A stretch of DNA of 64,000 bases. It comes from Streptomyces longisporoflavus. Lineage in GTDB: Bacteria; Actinomycetota; Actinomycetes; Streptomycetales; Streptomycetaceae. Below the pieces are notes generated by a model. The model saw only the letters and a list, made by a program, of their open reading frames with translations. It did no database searches and had not been told where the DNA came from. Shown here in pieces: positions 48,006-56,545 of this stretch. How positions within the stretch are numbered: the first letter of the stretch is position 1; each line of letters starts with the position of its first letter. The stretch lies in assembly GCF_014649775.1 (NCBI RefSeq), contig NZ_BMTR01000023.1, positions 48,525 to 112,524 on the forward strand. Direction: 5' to 3'. The translations under genes were made by a program, and so were the position numbers.

Positions 48006-50737
48006 CAGACGCCCTCTTCCATCGCTGTCGCCGGCACCGGCCGCCCGTCGGCCGCCGGTGTCGGCTTGGTCAGATCGGGCCGGCCCGTTCCATGGCTGCG
48101 GGCAGCGGCTGAAGCCCGGCGGCCGGGGGTGGTGGTGATGCGGGAGCTGATCCGTGCCACGGCGGGGATGACGACTTTGACGCGGCCGGTGTTCTGCCGG
48201 GGCCCGGTCAGCAGGATTTCCCCGGCCCGCTCCTGGTGGCCGACGGGCGAAAGCCCGGAGGTGACCATCCGCACGAGTTCGGTGTCGCCCGGGTCGAGGC
48301 CGATGAAGTCCAGTCCGCGGTGGGCGCGTTCGCGTTCGGTGGTCCGTGCCAGGGCCCGGTAGGCCATCAGCCCGCGATCAGGCCCGAGTTCCTTGGCGTC
48401 GTGGGCGCCGGCGATGAGTCCGGCGCCGTGTTTGCGGCCGTCGTGCAGGATTTCGTGGACCAGGGCGGTGCCCTCGGCCGAGGAGGTCAGCCAGTACAGC
48501 TCGTCCAGCGCGACCGCACAGAACCGCTCGGGCATCGAGAACGCGGCCTGGCGGGCTATCGCCGCGATCAGATAGAGCACGGCGCGCCCGATCAACGCCT
48601 CCAGCGGCTGCTGGTGCAGGATCTCGGCGTGCTCGAAGGCCTGCTTGGGCGGCAGCTTCAGCCCGGTGGTGGTGATGACGATGAAGTCGGAGGCACCGGA
48701 GCCGTCCAGACGCACCGGCGGCAGCGTGGGGTCGAACACCATCGCCGCCAGCCGGTTCTGCTCGACCAGGCGCAGCAGCCCGGCCAGCGTCGCGGCGGCA
48801 TCCTGACGCTTGCCTGCCTCCGAGACGGCCATCTGCCGCAGCACGTCGATGACGCCGCTCATCGACGGCTCGGGCTGCGTGCCCGCCTGCTCGATGGCGT
48901 GGTGCAGCACCTCGCCGGAGGTGGTCATCGGTCCGATGCCCAGCTGCAGGGTCAGATAGCTCAGCGCGTAATGACGGCCCTCCGCGCCGGGAAACAACCG
49001 CAGCGGATCGATGGACAAGGCCGCCCGGGCGGCGTCGATGATCTGGCAGCGGCCCGGCGCCGCCGCCTCGGCGAAGGATGCCCACTCGCGCACCGGGGTG
49101 CGGTCGATGCAGATCACGCGCCCGCCGCGGTCCACCACCGATCCGCTGATCAGTTTGAGCAGGACGCTTTTCCCGGCGCCCAGATCACCGACCACGCCCA
49201 GGGAGGCGGAAGCGTCCTGTTTGGGGGCATCGGCGGGGTTGATCAGGACGGGTCGGGTGGTGCCGCAGTCCAGATCCAGACCCAGCAGCATCCCGGTCGG
49301 ATCCCCCACCTCACAGTGCGTGAACGCTCCGGACAGCGCCCAGTCTTCGCTGACCTGGTGCTGGGTGAACTCCCGCAGCCGGTGTGCGCGTACCGTGCCG
49401 GGCAACCCCAGGGTGAACAGGTCGGCCTGCAGCCCGGCCGGGCGCACCGCCCGGTAGTCCGCCCCCGCGAGGAGATTTTCCAGCGCGCGGGCCCGCGCGT
49501 CACAGAGTTGCGCGGTCGGCCCCCACACCGTCAGCGCGGTGACGGCCTGTACCTCGACTTCCACGCTGGTGCGTGAGAGGCGGGCGTCCAGCTCGCCCAG
49601 ATCGCGGGCGGCGTCGGGGAGGGAGGCGGGCATCCCGGTGGGCCGCGCGTCGTACTGGTCGGCCTGGTCGACCAGCTCCGTCTTCTTGCGCTGCACCTGA
49701 GCACGCGCCTTCTCCGCCGGCACCAACGTGAGGTCGATGGTGAAGTCGACCGGGAAGTCCAGGACTTCCAACTGCGCGAACAGATCGGCTGCTTCCAGGG
49801 AGATGGCGGGCGGGCACTCGGCCAGGGCCAAATGTGCCTGGTAGCCGGTGCCTGTCTCGCTTTCGACCTGCAGCCAGCGCCGCCGCAACGGCGAGGCCGA
49901 CCGCACCTTCCACCACCGGGCCCGGCCGCCGCCCGTGCCACCACGTCCGCGCACCGGCGCCGGATCGGCCTCCCGGTCTTCCTCCACGGCGGGTTCGGTG
50001 CCGCCTTCCTCGAGGCGGACCTGCCCCAGGTCGGCGTAGCTGGGGGAGTGCAGCAGTTTGCCGCGCACGTGCCCGCCGTACTGGTCGCTGACGGAGGCTT
50101 CGCCCAGCAGCGGCTCGGCCAGCCCCCGGTGCACCGCGTGCTGGATCATCCACACGATCTCCGCCGACCGCGCCGGCCGGTACGAAGCGCCGCCGGCCAG
50201 CTGAGCCTCGATCTGTTCGGCCTGCTGGCGGCAGGAGTTGACCTCGGTCCGGGTGACCGGGGCCGCTCGCAGGCCCAGGGTGTCGGCGACCTCCGCCCAC
50301 AACGCACCAGCCGCCCGCACGCCCTGGCGTTCGGTGTCGAGGGGGACGGCCAGCCACCAGGTGCGCTGGTGCATCTCCTGGCCCTGCAGCAGATCCAGCG
50401 CCGCCTCCACATGATCCACCCACCCCATCGCCGCGGGCGTGAGCGCATCCCCGGTCTCCTCGTCCTCGAGGCCGTCGGTCATCCGCCAGGCCACCTCGAC
50501 CGGATCGACCTGCGCGCACAGCCCGAACAGCCTGGGGGCGCCGGACAGGGAGCGCACCAAGTGGGTGATCTTGCCGAGGAGTTCGTCGCGGACTGCCGGG
50601 GGCACATACGTGCCGGGCACGGTTTCCTGGCTGCGGCCTTCGCTGTCGGGGCCGGGGTGCAGTCGGTAGAGGGCCCACACGTGGCCGTGGGTGGACCACA
50701 CAAGATGTCCGGCGATGTGCCGGATGGGAACACGCAT
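48005..50737 (-). CDS. VirB4/TraC-like conjugation ATPase
   Basis: The 910-residue ATPase has Walker A GVVGDLGAGKSVLLK near residue 519, Walker B CAVALDELYWL near 744 and a later ILHDGRKHGAGLIAGAHDAKEL block with the conserved arginine/glutamine region typical of VirB4 energisers. The first 450 residues form the N-terminal VirB4-type domain. ATG 50737 overlaps the upstream stop (TGATG). It powers the type IV secretion channel with the coupling ATPase at 40367. Confidence 0.93.
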   Translation of the reverse strand: MRVPIRHIAGHLVWSTHGHVWALYRLHPGPDSEGRSQETVPGTYVPPAVRDELLGKITHLVRSLSGAPRLFGLCAQVDPVEVAWRMTDGLEDEETGDALTPAAMGWVDHVEAALDLLQGQEMHQRTWWLAVPLDTERQGVRAAGALWAEVADTLGLRAAPVTRTEVNSCRQQAEQIEAQLAGGASYRPARSAEIVWMIQHAVHRGLAEPLLGEASVSDQYGGHVRGKLLHSPSYADLGQVRLEEGGTEPAVEEDREADPAPVRGRGGTGGGRARWWKVRSASPLRRRWLQVESETGTGYQAHLALAECPPAISLEAADLFAQLEVLDFPVDFTIDLTLVPAEKARAQVQRKKTELVDQADQYDARPTGMPASLPDAARDLGELDARLSRTSVEVEVQAVTALTVWGPTAQLCDARARALENLLAGADYRAVRPAGLQADLFTLGLPGTVRAHRLREFTQHQVSEDWALSGAFTHCEVGDPTGMLLGLDLDCGTTRPVLINPADAPKQDASASLGVVGDLGAGKSVLLKLISGSVVDRGGRVICIDRTPVREWASFAEAAAPGRCQIIDAARAALSIDPLRLFPGAEGRHYALSYLTLQLGIGPMTTSGEVLHHAIEQAGTQPEPSMSGVIDVLRQMAVSEAGKRQDAAATLAGLLRLVEQNRLAAMVFDPTLPPVRLDGSGASDFIVITTTGLKLPPKQAFEHAEILHQQPLEALIGRAVLYLIAAIARQAAFSMPERFCAVALDELYWLTSSAEGTALVHEILHDGRKHGAGLIAGAHDAKELGPDRGLMAYRALARTTERERAHRGLDFIGLDPGDTELVRMVTSGLSPVGHQERAGEILLTGPRQNTGRVKVVIPAVARISSRITTTPGRRASAAARSHGTGRPDLTKPTPAADGRPVPATAMEEGV

Positions 50738-51360
50738 CACACTCCCGCTTTCTGAGTCTGTGCACGGTGGTGGGCGCGGGCCAGCAGCCCCGCCGCAGGC
50801 GAAACCCCTGCCGCCGGTCCCGTCGGTCCCGTTGGCCCCGTCGGTCCCGTCGGGTCTGCGGGCTTCGGGGTGTGCGTGGCGCGGCGGGTGCTGAGGGTGT
50901 GCCGGGGCGGCGCGGTGCGGGCAGGGGCCGGCTTCGTCCGGGCCGGCGTGGGCGTGGTCGCCGGGTAGGAAGACGGGGTGAGGGGTTCGAGGGTGAAGCC
51001 GCCGCCCAGACGTCGGGCGCGCGGATCGCGTGCGGCGCGCGGGCCGATCCGGCCGCCGGCGGGCTGCACGAGCAGCGCCACCATCCCCAGGGCTGCCGAG
51101 ACGGGGTTGCGTCCGCCGATCTTGGGGCGGCGAAGCAGCCAGATCCCCACCAGCCACAGCGCAACCGGCACCGGGCCGAGCACGCTCCACACCGAGATCG
51201 TCTTGACCAGGACGAACCCGCCCACGACCGCCAGGGCGATCTGCGCCGCGTTGTAGGGGCCCAGCGGCAGGCGCCAGTCGGCGAGCTTGCCCACCACCCA
51301 GGGATGGCGCCGGGCTGCGGTGTAGAAGCGCGCGGTGCGCGGCGCGGCGGCCGCGCTCAC
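50737..51360 (-). CDS. small membrane protein, PrgI/VirB3-like position
   Basis: The 207-residue protein starts at GTG 51360 overlapping the upstream stop. It has two adjacent membrane segments (YNAAQIALAVVGGFVLV and SVLGPVPVALWLVGIWLL) after a short basic lead, then a Pro/Thr-rich tail with GPTGPTGPTGP repeats. Position directly before the VirB4 gene and the two-helix layout match VirB3/PrgI-type partners of the ATPase. Confidence 0.78.
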   Translation of the reverse strand: MSAAAAPRTARFYTAARRHPWVVGKLADWRLPLGPYNAAQIALAVVGGFVLVKTISVWSVLGPVPVALWLVGIWLLRRPKIGGRNPVSAALGMVALLVQPAGGRIGPRAARDPRARRLGGGFTLEPLTPSSYPATTPTPARTKPAPARTAPPRHTLSTRRATHTPKPADPTGPTGPTGPTGPAAGVSPAAGLLARAHHRAQTQKAGV

Positions 51361-51689
51361 GCCGGCTCCCTTCCGGTGCGAGCCGTGAACAAGTCGCCGT
51401 CGCCGTAGGGGCGATGGAAGGCGGGGGCGCTCTTGGCGGGGTTCTTCACCTCGTCCTCGAACATGTCCGCCAGATCGTTGCGGGAGGAGTAGAGACCCAG
51501 CGCGATCACCATCAGGATCAGCGCGCCGATGCCCGCCTTCAGCGAGAACCGCTGCACCATGATCACGACGACGATCACGATCAGCGCCGCCTGCAGCCCC
51601 TTGGAACCCCAGTCCTTGGCGGTACCGATCCAGGAATCCCCCAGATCGGCCAACGCCCCCGCCATCACCACCTCGTTGAGAGCGTTCAT
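51357..51689 (-). CDS. small two-helix membrane protein, pilin-like
   Basis: The 110-residue protein has hydrophobic segments AALIVIVVVIMVQ and IGALILMVIALGLY around a short loop and an acidic tail (DLADMFEDEVKN). Such short two-helix proteins between VirB8 and VirB3/VirB4-like genes often act as VirB2/TrbC-type subunits. ATG 51689 overlaps the TcpC-like stop by 4 bases. Confidence 0.75.
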   Translation of the reverse strand: MNALNEVVMAGALADLGDSWIGTAKDWGSKGLQAALIVIVVVIMVQRFSLKAGIGALILMVIALGLYSSRNDLADMFEDEVKNPAKSAPAFHRPYGDGDLFTARTGREPA

Positions 51690-52612
51690 CGCCGCGCACC
51701 GCCCGCCGTGGCCGTCGTGCCTGCTTCGAGGGCGGCGATCTCCCAACGGCCGCCGCGCGCGGTGAGCGTGAGCTCGTAGGCCAGGGGCCAGCGGCCGGAC
51801 TTCCCGCGGGCCTCAACCGTCACCAGCACGTGCACCCGGGTGCCGTCCCGCGGCACCTTGACGCCGGCCGCACTCTGCTCACGCGCGGCGACGTCCTGCA
51901 CCTCGATCTCGGTGGCGGCAGCGGGGGAGACGGCCGACAGCTTGACGCCCGGTGCGAGGTAGCGGCTGACTTCGCCGCGTCCGGCCAGATACGCCGAGAG
52001 GAATTCGCCGGCCGTGGTCGTCAACGGCCCCTCCTCCACGGTGACCTTGTAGGCCGGCTCGGGCATCGGGTGCTCGGCGGGGGCGGCGACGAGGGCGGGG
52101 GCGGCGGTCACGGCGAACGAGCCGCCGTCCGCAGCGGCGATCGCGGGCACGGCGAAGTAGCGCACCGCGTCCGCGTACTGCGCGGCCACCGTCACCGACC
52201 ACCGGCCGCCTTCGCGGGGTGCGCTGCGTACCGGCGTCACCCGCCGGGGTGCGGGCGCATCCTCATCGAGGGAGGGCAGCGTGACGTCGGGTGCCATCGA
52301 CTGCGCACGACGGGATGCGGCACTGCTCGCGTCCTCGCTGCTGCGCAGCCAGGCGTCGACGAACTCGGCGACGTAGCCGGAAGGGTCGGCCACCGACGCC
52401 GTCTGTGCAGTGCGCTCGGGGGAAGGGGCGGGGGCGGCCGCGACGGTGGGGGAGGGCCGGCCGACGGTGACGGCCAGGGCCAGGGGGCCGGCGGCCAGGG
52501 CCGCCCACACCCCGGCGCGGCCGAACTGCACGCGGCGCCGCATCTTCGTCAGGGCGTGGCCGGCGGCCGCCGGACGCGGCCCGGCACCCGGTGATGGGGT
52601 GGATCGGAACAT
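51686..52612 (-). CDS. conjugal transfer protein, TcpC/VirB8-like
   Basis: The 308-residue protein has one N-terminal membrane helix (AGVWAALAAGPLALAVTVG), a YVAEFVDAWLRSS segment and two NTF2-like periplasmic domains (ending VTVAAQYADAVRYFAVP and LTLTARGGRWEIAALE), the layout of TcpC scaffold proteins of Gram-positive conjugation systems. It begins the transfer operon at ATG 52612. Its 5' end and promoter were duplicated at 55.6 kb. Confidence 0.85.
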   Translation of the reverse strand: MFRSTPSPGAGPRPAAAGHALTKMRRRVQFGRAGVWAALAAGPLALAVTVGRPSPTVAAAPAPSPERTAQTASVADPSGYVAEFVDAWLRSSEDASSAASRRAQSMAPDVTLPSLDEDAPAPRRVTPVRSAPREGGRWSVTVAAQYADAVRYFAVPAIAAADGGSFAVTAAPALVAAPAEHPMPEPAYKVTVEEGPLTTTAGEFLSAYLAGRGEVSRYLAPGVKLSAVSPAAATEIEVQDVAAREQSAAGVKVPRDGTRVHVLVTVEARGKSGRWPLAYELTLTARGGRWEIAALEAGTTATAGGARR

Positions 52613-53540
52613 GAGCAAACTCCCGGAGAGAGGCGTTGGGTTGATGCCTTGAGCCAACCCGCCGGCCCCGACCGGACTGCCGACCACTGACCCCCGACCA
52701 CGGTGACGAAAGGGTCACGAAACGCGTGGTCGGGGTGGTGGTAGGAGCTACCACCACCGAGACCACCCCGACCACGCCCACCCCGGCACGCCCGACGAAG
52801 GGCCCCGGAGGACCCATCCGGCTTCGGTACGGGGTCTGCAGCGCCCCGCCGTAGCCGCCGCCGAGAGCAGGCGAAGCGAAGTACGTTCAGCGTGAACCCG
52901 CGGACGGCTCACCCCGGCAGGCGCTCGGCGCGGGACCGCGCCCTGTACAGCGCGCTGACCTGCGTGGTCGGGGCTACCACGCCAGTGGTCGGGCAGCGCC
53001 GGGTGTAATGGTCGGTATCTACCACCACCCCTCTGCCGGACAGGTTCCCTGGTGCGCCCGGGCGGGCGCAGGGCCGGCGCCGTGTCCTCGTGGCTGGCGC
53101 TGCGCGGGGCGCTGACCTGCGTGGTCGGGGCTACCAGGCCGGTGGTCGGTGTAGCGCCGGAGACGAGTGGTCGGTATCTACCACCGCCCTTTCTCCCTGC
53201 GGGGTCCTGTTGCGCTCTGGCGGGCGGGGACCCGGCGCCGTCTCCTCGTGGCTGACGCTGCACGATGCGCTCACCTGCGTGGTTGGTATCTACCACCAGG
53301 GTGGTCGGGGTGAAGGCCAGGACGGTGGTCGGCATCTACCACCATCCCGACCACCCCCCGGCTCGGCGTGGGCGCTGAGGCTCAACACCCGGCGGATTGG
53401 GGGCGTACCGCGCTGATGGCGGCGGGCCGCCGGTACTGCTCATCGGCCGTTGACGTCGCCTGCCGCTCATCGCTCGTCGGTCATCGTCCGGCGGTCATCG
53501 CTCATCGCCGTGGGCCGTCGCCTGACGGTGATCGTGTGTC
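52500..53540. repeat. repeat unit A: tcpC-like 5' end plus GTGGTCGG field
   Basis: From within the TcpC-like gene to the GTGATCGTGTGTCGTC end near 53540, this stretch matches 55620-56545 by eye in the same order and direction: the tcpC-like start, CCGACCACGGTGACGAAAG, the large GTGGTCGGGG palindrome, AGTACGTTCAGCGTG, CTGACCTGCGTGGTCGG, GTCGGTATCTACCACC and a GTCATCG-rich tail. It holds no gene besides the tcpC end. It must contain the promoter of the transfer operon. Confidence 0.75.
52726..52775. repeat. large imperfect palindrome upstream of the transfer operon
   Basis: GTGGTCGGGGTGGTGGTAGG pairs with a CTACCACCACC...CCACCCCGACCAC arm, 114 bases upstream of the TcpC-like start. It is the counterpart of the perfect palindrome at 55840-55884. 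Likely an operator or DNA-binding core. Confidence 0.65.
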
Positions 53541-53865
53541 GTCTTCGTCCTGCCCCTGCACCTGGGAGCCGTCCGGCTGGGTGTCCTGGCCGGCCACCGC
53601 GCGGCCCCCGGCCCGCTCGCCGCTGCCCGGACGGGCCGGTTGGCCGTGCTGGCCGACGGCGCCGTGCACCTGCTCACCACCCCCGGGGGCACCCGCGCCG
53701 TGCGGGCCGTCATCCACCAGGCGGCCGGCGCCCTGACCTCCCGGCTCGGCATCCCCCTGGACCAGGCCCTGATCCGCCTGCGCCTTCGCCCGCAACCGCC
53801 CGCTGTACGAGGTCGCCTGCGACGTCGTGCACCGGCAGGCCGGCGGGGACCTGCCACCCCTGTGA
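53541..53865 (+). pseudogene. truncated, frameshifted GAF-ANTAR-type protein gene
   Basis: The plus strand encodes LPLHLGAVRLGVLAGHRAAPGPL...VLADGAVHLL, resembling the end of a GAF domain, then RAVIHQAAGALTSRLGIPLDQALIRLR, an ANTAR-type RNA-binding segment. The continuation AFARNRPLYEVACDVVHRQAGG up to TGA 53865 lies in another frame, so one base is missing or extra near 53783. The N-terminus is absent: the coding part begins exactly where repeat unit A ends. I regard it as a dead fragment. Confidence 0.65.
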
Positions 53866-53980
53866 CGTCCGCCAGCGGAAGGCCGCACGCCAGGGCCCGG
53901 CACGGCCGGCCCCCTGCTCCGGCCGGTGGGGGACACCTCGCGCGGCGGCGGCCCGCCGCCGGGCAGGGGACGGGGGTGTT

Positions 53981-54316
53981 TCACAGCCAGGGTTCGCCCG
54001 GGTACCAGGTGTCCCGCCAGGCGGGGTGCAGTTCGTAGGGCAGGGCGAGGGCCTTCATCGTCTGGAAGGCGGTTGCCGAGTCCAGGGGCCAGCCGCCGCT
54101 GGCGCGTTCGTGGTCGATGCGCTGGATGCAGTCCCGCAGGATCCGGTCATTGATGCGGAGCTGGTGCTGCAGCCGGGCCGGGCAGCGGCAGCGGCAGCTG
54201 CGGTGGGCGGCCCGGCTCGGAGCGGCGCAGGAGAGCTCGTGGAAGTGCTCGGCGTCCCGGCACTCCTTCCTCCAGCGGCTCTTGAGAAAGGCCGCGAGAT
54301 CGGTGACATCGTTCAT
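53981..54316 (-). CDS. DUF6221-like protein
   Basis: The 111-residue protein starts MNDVTDLAAFLKSRWRKECRDA and ends MKALALPYELHPAWRDTWYPGEPW, the conserved ends of Streptomyces DUF6221 proteins. The middle has a CRCRCPARLQHQ cluster. ATG 54316 is seven bases after GGGGAGG. Function unknown. It lies inside the segment bounded by the two long repeats. Confidence 0.78.
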   Translation of the reverse strand: MNDVTDLAAFLKSRWRKECRDAEHFHELSCAAPSRAAHRSCRCRCPARLQHQLRINDRILRDCIQRIDHERASGGWPLDSATAFQTMKALALPYELHPAWRDTWYPGEPWL

Positions 54317-55249
54317 GGCAAAGCCTCCCCTCGGGTCCCGGAGCATCCCACCGCAGACACCCGGATGTCCCGGGAACCGCGCGTCGTCACTCGTCAGGTA
54401 CGAGCTGTGCTGAACGCCGCCGGTCGGCTGTCCGGCTTCCCGCAAGGGGAAGGCGCAACGGGGCCGGGCGGCGGGTTCTTCGCCTGCCGCACGTCTCGTC
54501 GCCCCGGGCCTTGCGGCGCGGGCCGCCCCGGGAGTTCTGTACAGGCCATGGGCGGGGGCCGTCTCCTGCGGGCGTCGGCGCATTCCCGCGGGGCCGACGC
54601 CCGCAGGCCGGGGCAAACCGGCCATGGGGGGAGCCTGTTTGCAGCCCCTCTCCAGCGTCCTCCTCCACGAGGGACAAACGCAGGATGTCCCGGCGTATTT
54701 TCCCTGCGCCGGGCCAAAACTGCCGACGCCCCCTCTTCCCCGCAGGCCGGCGGCGGGCAGGCGGCCCGCAGGCCTTCCCGTTCGGGGCACGCAAGACGCT
54801 CAGCCGCGCGCGACCGCTCAACCCCCAAGCCCTGCAACGGCGTGCTCCTGACCTCCCGCCGCGAAAGAGCGGGGCGGCATGCCTGCGGGCCGCCCGCCTC
54901 GCACGAGGCGGCACCGGCCGGGAGGCTCCTCTACGTGCCGCGCGAGGTGTCCCCCAATCTGATTGCGCAGCACGCCGCCCCCCGGGACGGGTCCGCGCCC
55001 GGCGCAGAGCATGTCCGGGATGTCGTTATTCGAGCCAGGTCACATCACGTCGAACCTCGATCAGGCGTCCGGCCATTCTGGTCCCCGGGCGAGCACGGAC
55101 ACGGTCCGCCTTCGGTTCTGGTGGCCGGACGGTCGTGATGCAGGCAAGCCTGCGATCTGTCCGGCAACAGCCTGTCGGTGCCGCTCTCCAGACGGTTTCC
55201 AGCAGCACGTTGGGAACGTGCAATGCACCAGAGAGAAGGGGAAGAGGTC
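54317..55249. other. gap of about 930 bases without a supported gene
   Basis: Very GC-rich DNA with open frames on several strands that look like composition artefacts. Short inverted repeats occur, such as CGCCTCG-CA-CGAGGCG near 54895. No start site with good spacing or natural protein sequence was found. It should contain the promoters of the flanking divergent genes. Confidence 0.5.
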
Positions 55250-55549
55250 ATGCGTAAGCGTGGTTTGCTCGTCAGCATGGCGCTGGGGTCTGCGCTCGTG
55301 GTCGGGGGGCTCGCCGGGTCTGCCCAAGCCGCACCGGTAACCGCTCAGGCCGCCTCTGCGCCGGCGCACGAGAGCGCGGCCGGCCCGGTGAAAGCCGCAG
55401 GGTGGTACCTGTACGACTACTACTTCTGGAAGAGCGAGTGCACCTCCCGGGGCAGGATGGGCAAGGAGAACGGCTGGTGGACCAGGTACGAATGCAGGTC
55501 CGGCAGCTGGGTGCCCGGGGACGACTACGAGCTGTGGGTGTACAGCTGA
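55250..55549 (+). CDS. small secreted aromatic-rich protein
   Basis: The 99-residue protein starts at ATG 55250 after GAAGAGG and has a Sec signal (MRKRGLLVSMALGSALVVGG, cleavage near AQA-A). The mature part is short and rich in Trp/Tyr with two cysteines: GWYLYDYYFWKSECTSRGRMG...YECRSGSWVPGDDYELWVYS. It may fold around one disulfide. No family is recognised. It is the second gene enclosed by the duplicated repeat. Confidence 0.8.
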   Translation: MRKRGLLVSMALGSALVVGGLAGSAQAAPVTAQAASAPAHESAAGPVKAAGWYLYDYYFWKSECTSRGRMGKENGWWTRYECRSGSWVPGDDYELWVYS

Positions 55550-55605
55550 CCGGGATCTAGTCGTGCCGTCTCGTGAGGTTGCTGCCGCGCCGCGTTGACT
55601 GTTGA

Positions 55606-55728
55606 TGACGTGGACGTGCACCAGCCCCGGCGCGGCCGACCTGTACGGCCCCGCATCCGGGTCAGCGCGAGGCCGGCAGCCACCGGACGCTTCCTTGCAT
55701 CAGTCGGAGGCGGGACGGATCGCAACAT
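55606..55728 (-). pseudogene. truncated duplicate of the TcpC-like gene 5' end
   Basis: From ATG 55728 the minus strand encodes MLRSVPPPTDARKRPVAAGLALTRMRGR, parallel to MFRSTPSPGAGPRPAAAGHALTKMRRR of the gene starting at 52612, then loses similarity. Spacing to the upstream palindrome (112 versus 114 bases) is conserved. Only the first 30 or so codons remain, so it is a by-product of duplication. Confidence 0.7.
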
Positions 55729-56545
55729 GCGCCATCTCCCGGAGCACGGGGCGGGGCTGATGCCTTGTGACAACGCCCCGGCTCCGGCCGGACTGTCGCC
55801 CGCCAAGCCCCGACCACGGTGACGAAAGAGTCACGAAATGCGTGGTCGGGGTGGTGGTAGCTCCTACCACCACCCCGACCACGCCCTCCCCGGCACGCCC
55901 GACGAAGGGCCCCAAGGGCCGGTCCAGTTCCGGGAGGGGCCTGCAGCGCCCCGCCGTAGCTGCCGACGGCAGCTACGGCGGGGCGAAGTACGTTCAGCGT
56001 GTACCCGCAGACGGCGGACCCCCGGCAGGCGCACGGTGCGGGACCGCGGCCCGTACAGCGCGCTGACCTGTGTGGTCGGGGCTACCACGCCGGTGGTCGG
56101 GGTAGCGCCGGGGTGTAATGGCCGGTATCTACCAACACCCCTCTGCCGGACAAGTTCCCTGGTGCGCCCTGGTGGGCGCAGACCCGGCGCCGGGGCCGTG
56201 CGGCTGGCGCTGCACGATGCGCTGACCTGCGTGGTCGGTATCTACCACCACGGTGGTCGGGGTGAAGGCCAGGACGGTGGTCGGCATCTACCACCGCCCC
56301 GTCCGCTCCGCCTCGGCGTGGGCGGTTGAGGCTCAACACCCGGCGGAGGCGGGGGCGTGCCGCGCTGATGGCGGCGGGCCGCCGGTACTGCTCATCGGCC
56401 GTCGACGTCCCCTGCCGCTCATCGCTCATCGCTCGTCGGTCATCGTCCGTCGGTCATCGCCCGCGGGTCGTTGCTCATCGTCCGTCGCTCGTGGGTCATC
56501 GCTCATCGCCGTGGGCCGTCGCCTGACGGTGATCGTGTGTCGTCG
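55620..56545. repeat. repeat unit B, diverged direct copy of unit A
   Basis: This stretch repeats, in order, the elements listed for 52500-53540, including CTACAGCG-like and AGTACGTTCAGCGTG blocks, CTGCCGGACA, and the GTCATCG-rich tail ending GTGATCGTGTGTCGTC. Units A and B are direct repeats that enclose about 2 kb with the ANTAR-type fragment, DUF6221-like gene and secreted-protein gene. Confidence 0.75.
55840..55884. repeat. perfect 21-base-arm palindrome
   Basis: Arms of 21 bases starting GCGTGGTCGGGGTGG flank a CTC centre. The palindrome contains the GTGGTCGG core that recurs throughout 52.7-57.8 kb. Likely a protein-binding site, or a cruciform-forming element of replication or transfer control. 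Confidence 0.75.

Noticed and set aside
54387..54914. Several long frames in the 54.3-55.2 kb gap
   Set aside because: All are Arg/Pro/Gly-rich with no start signal or recognisable domain, as expected from GC-rich non-coding DNA.
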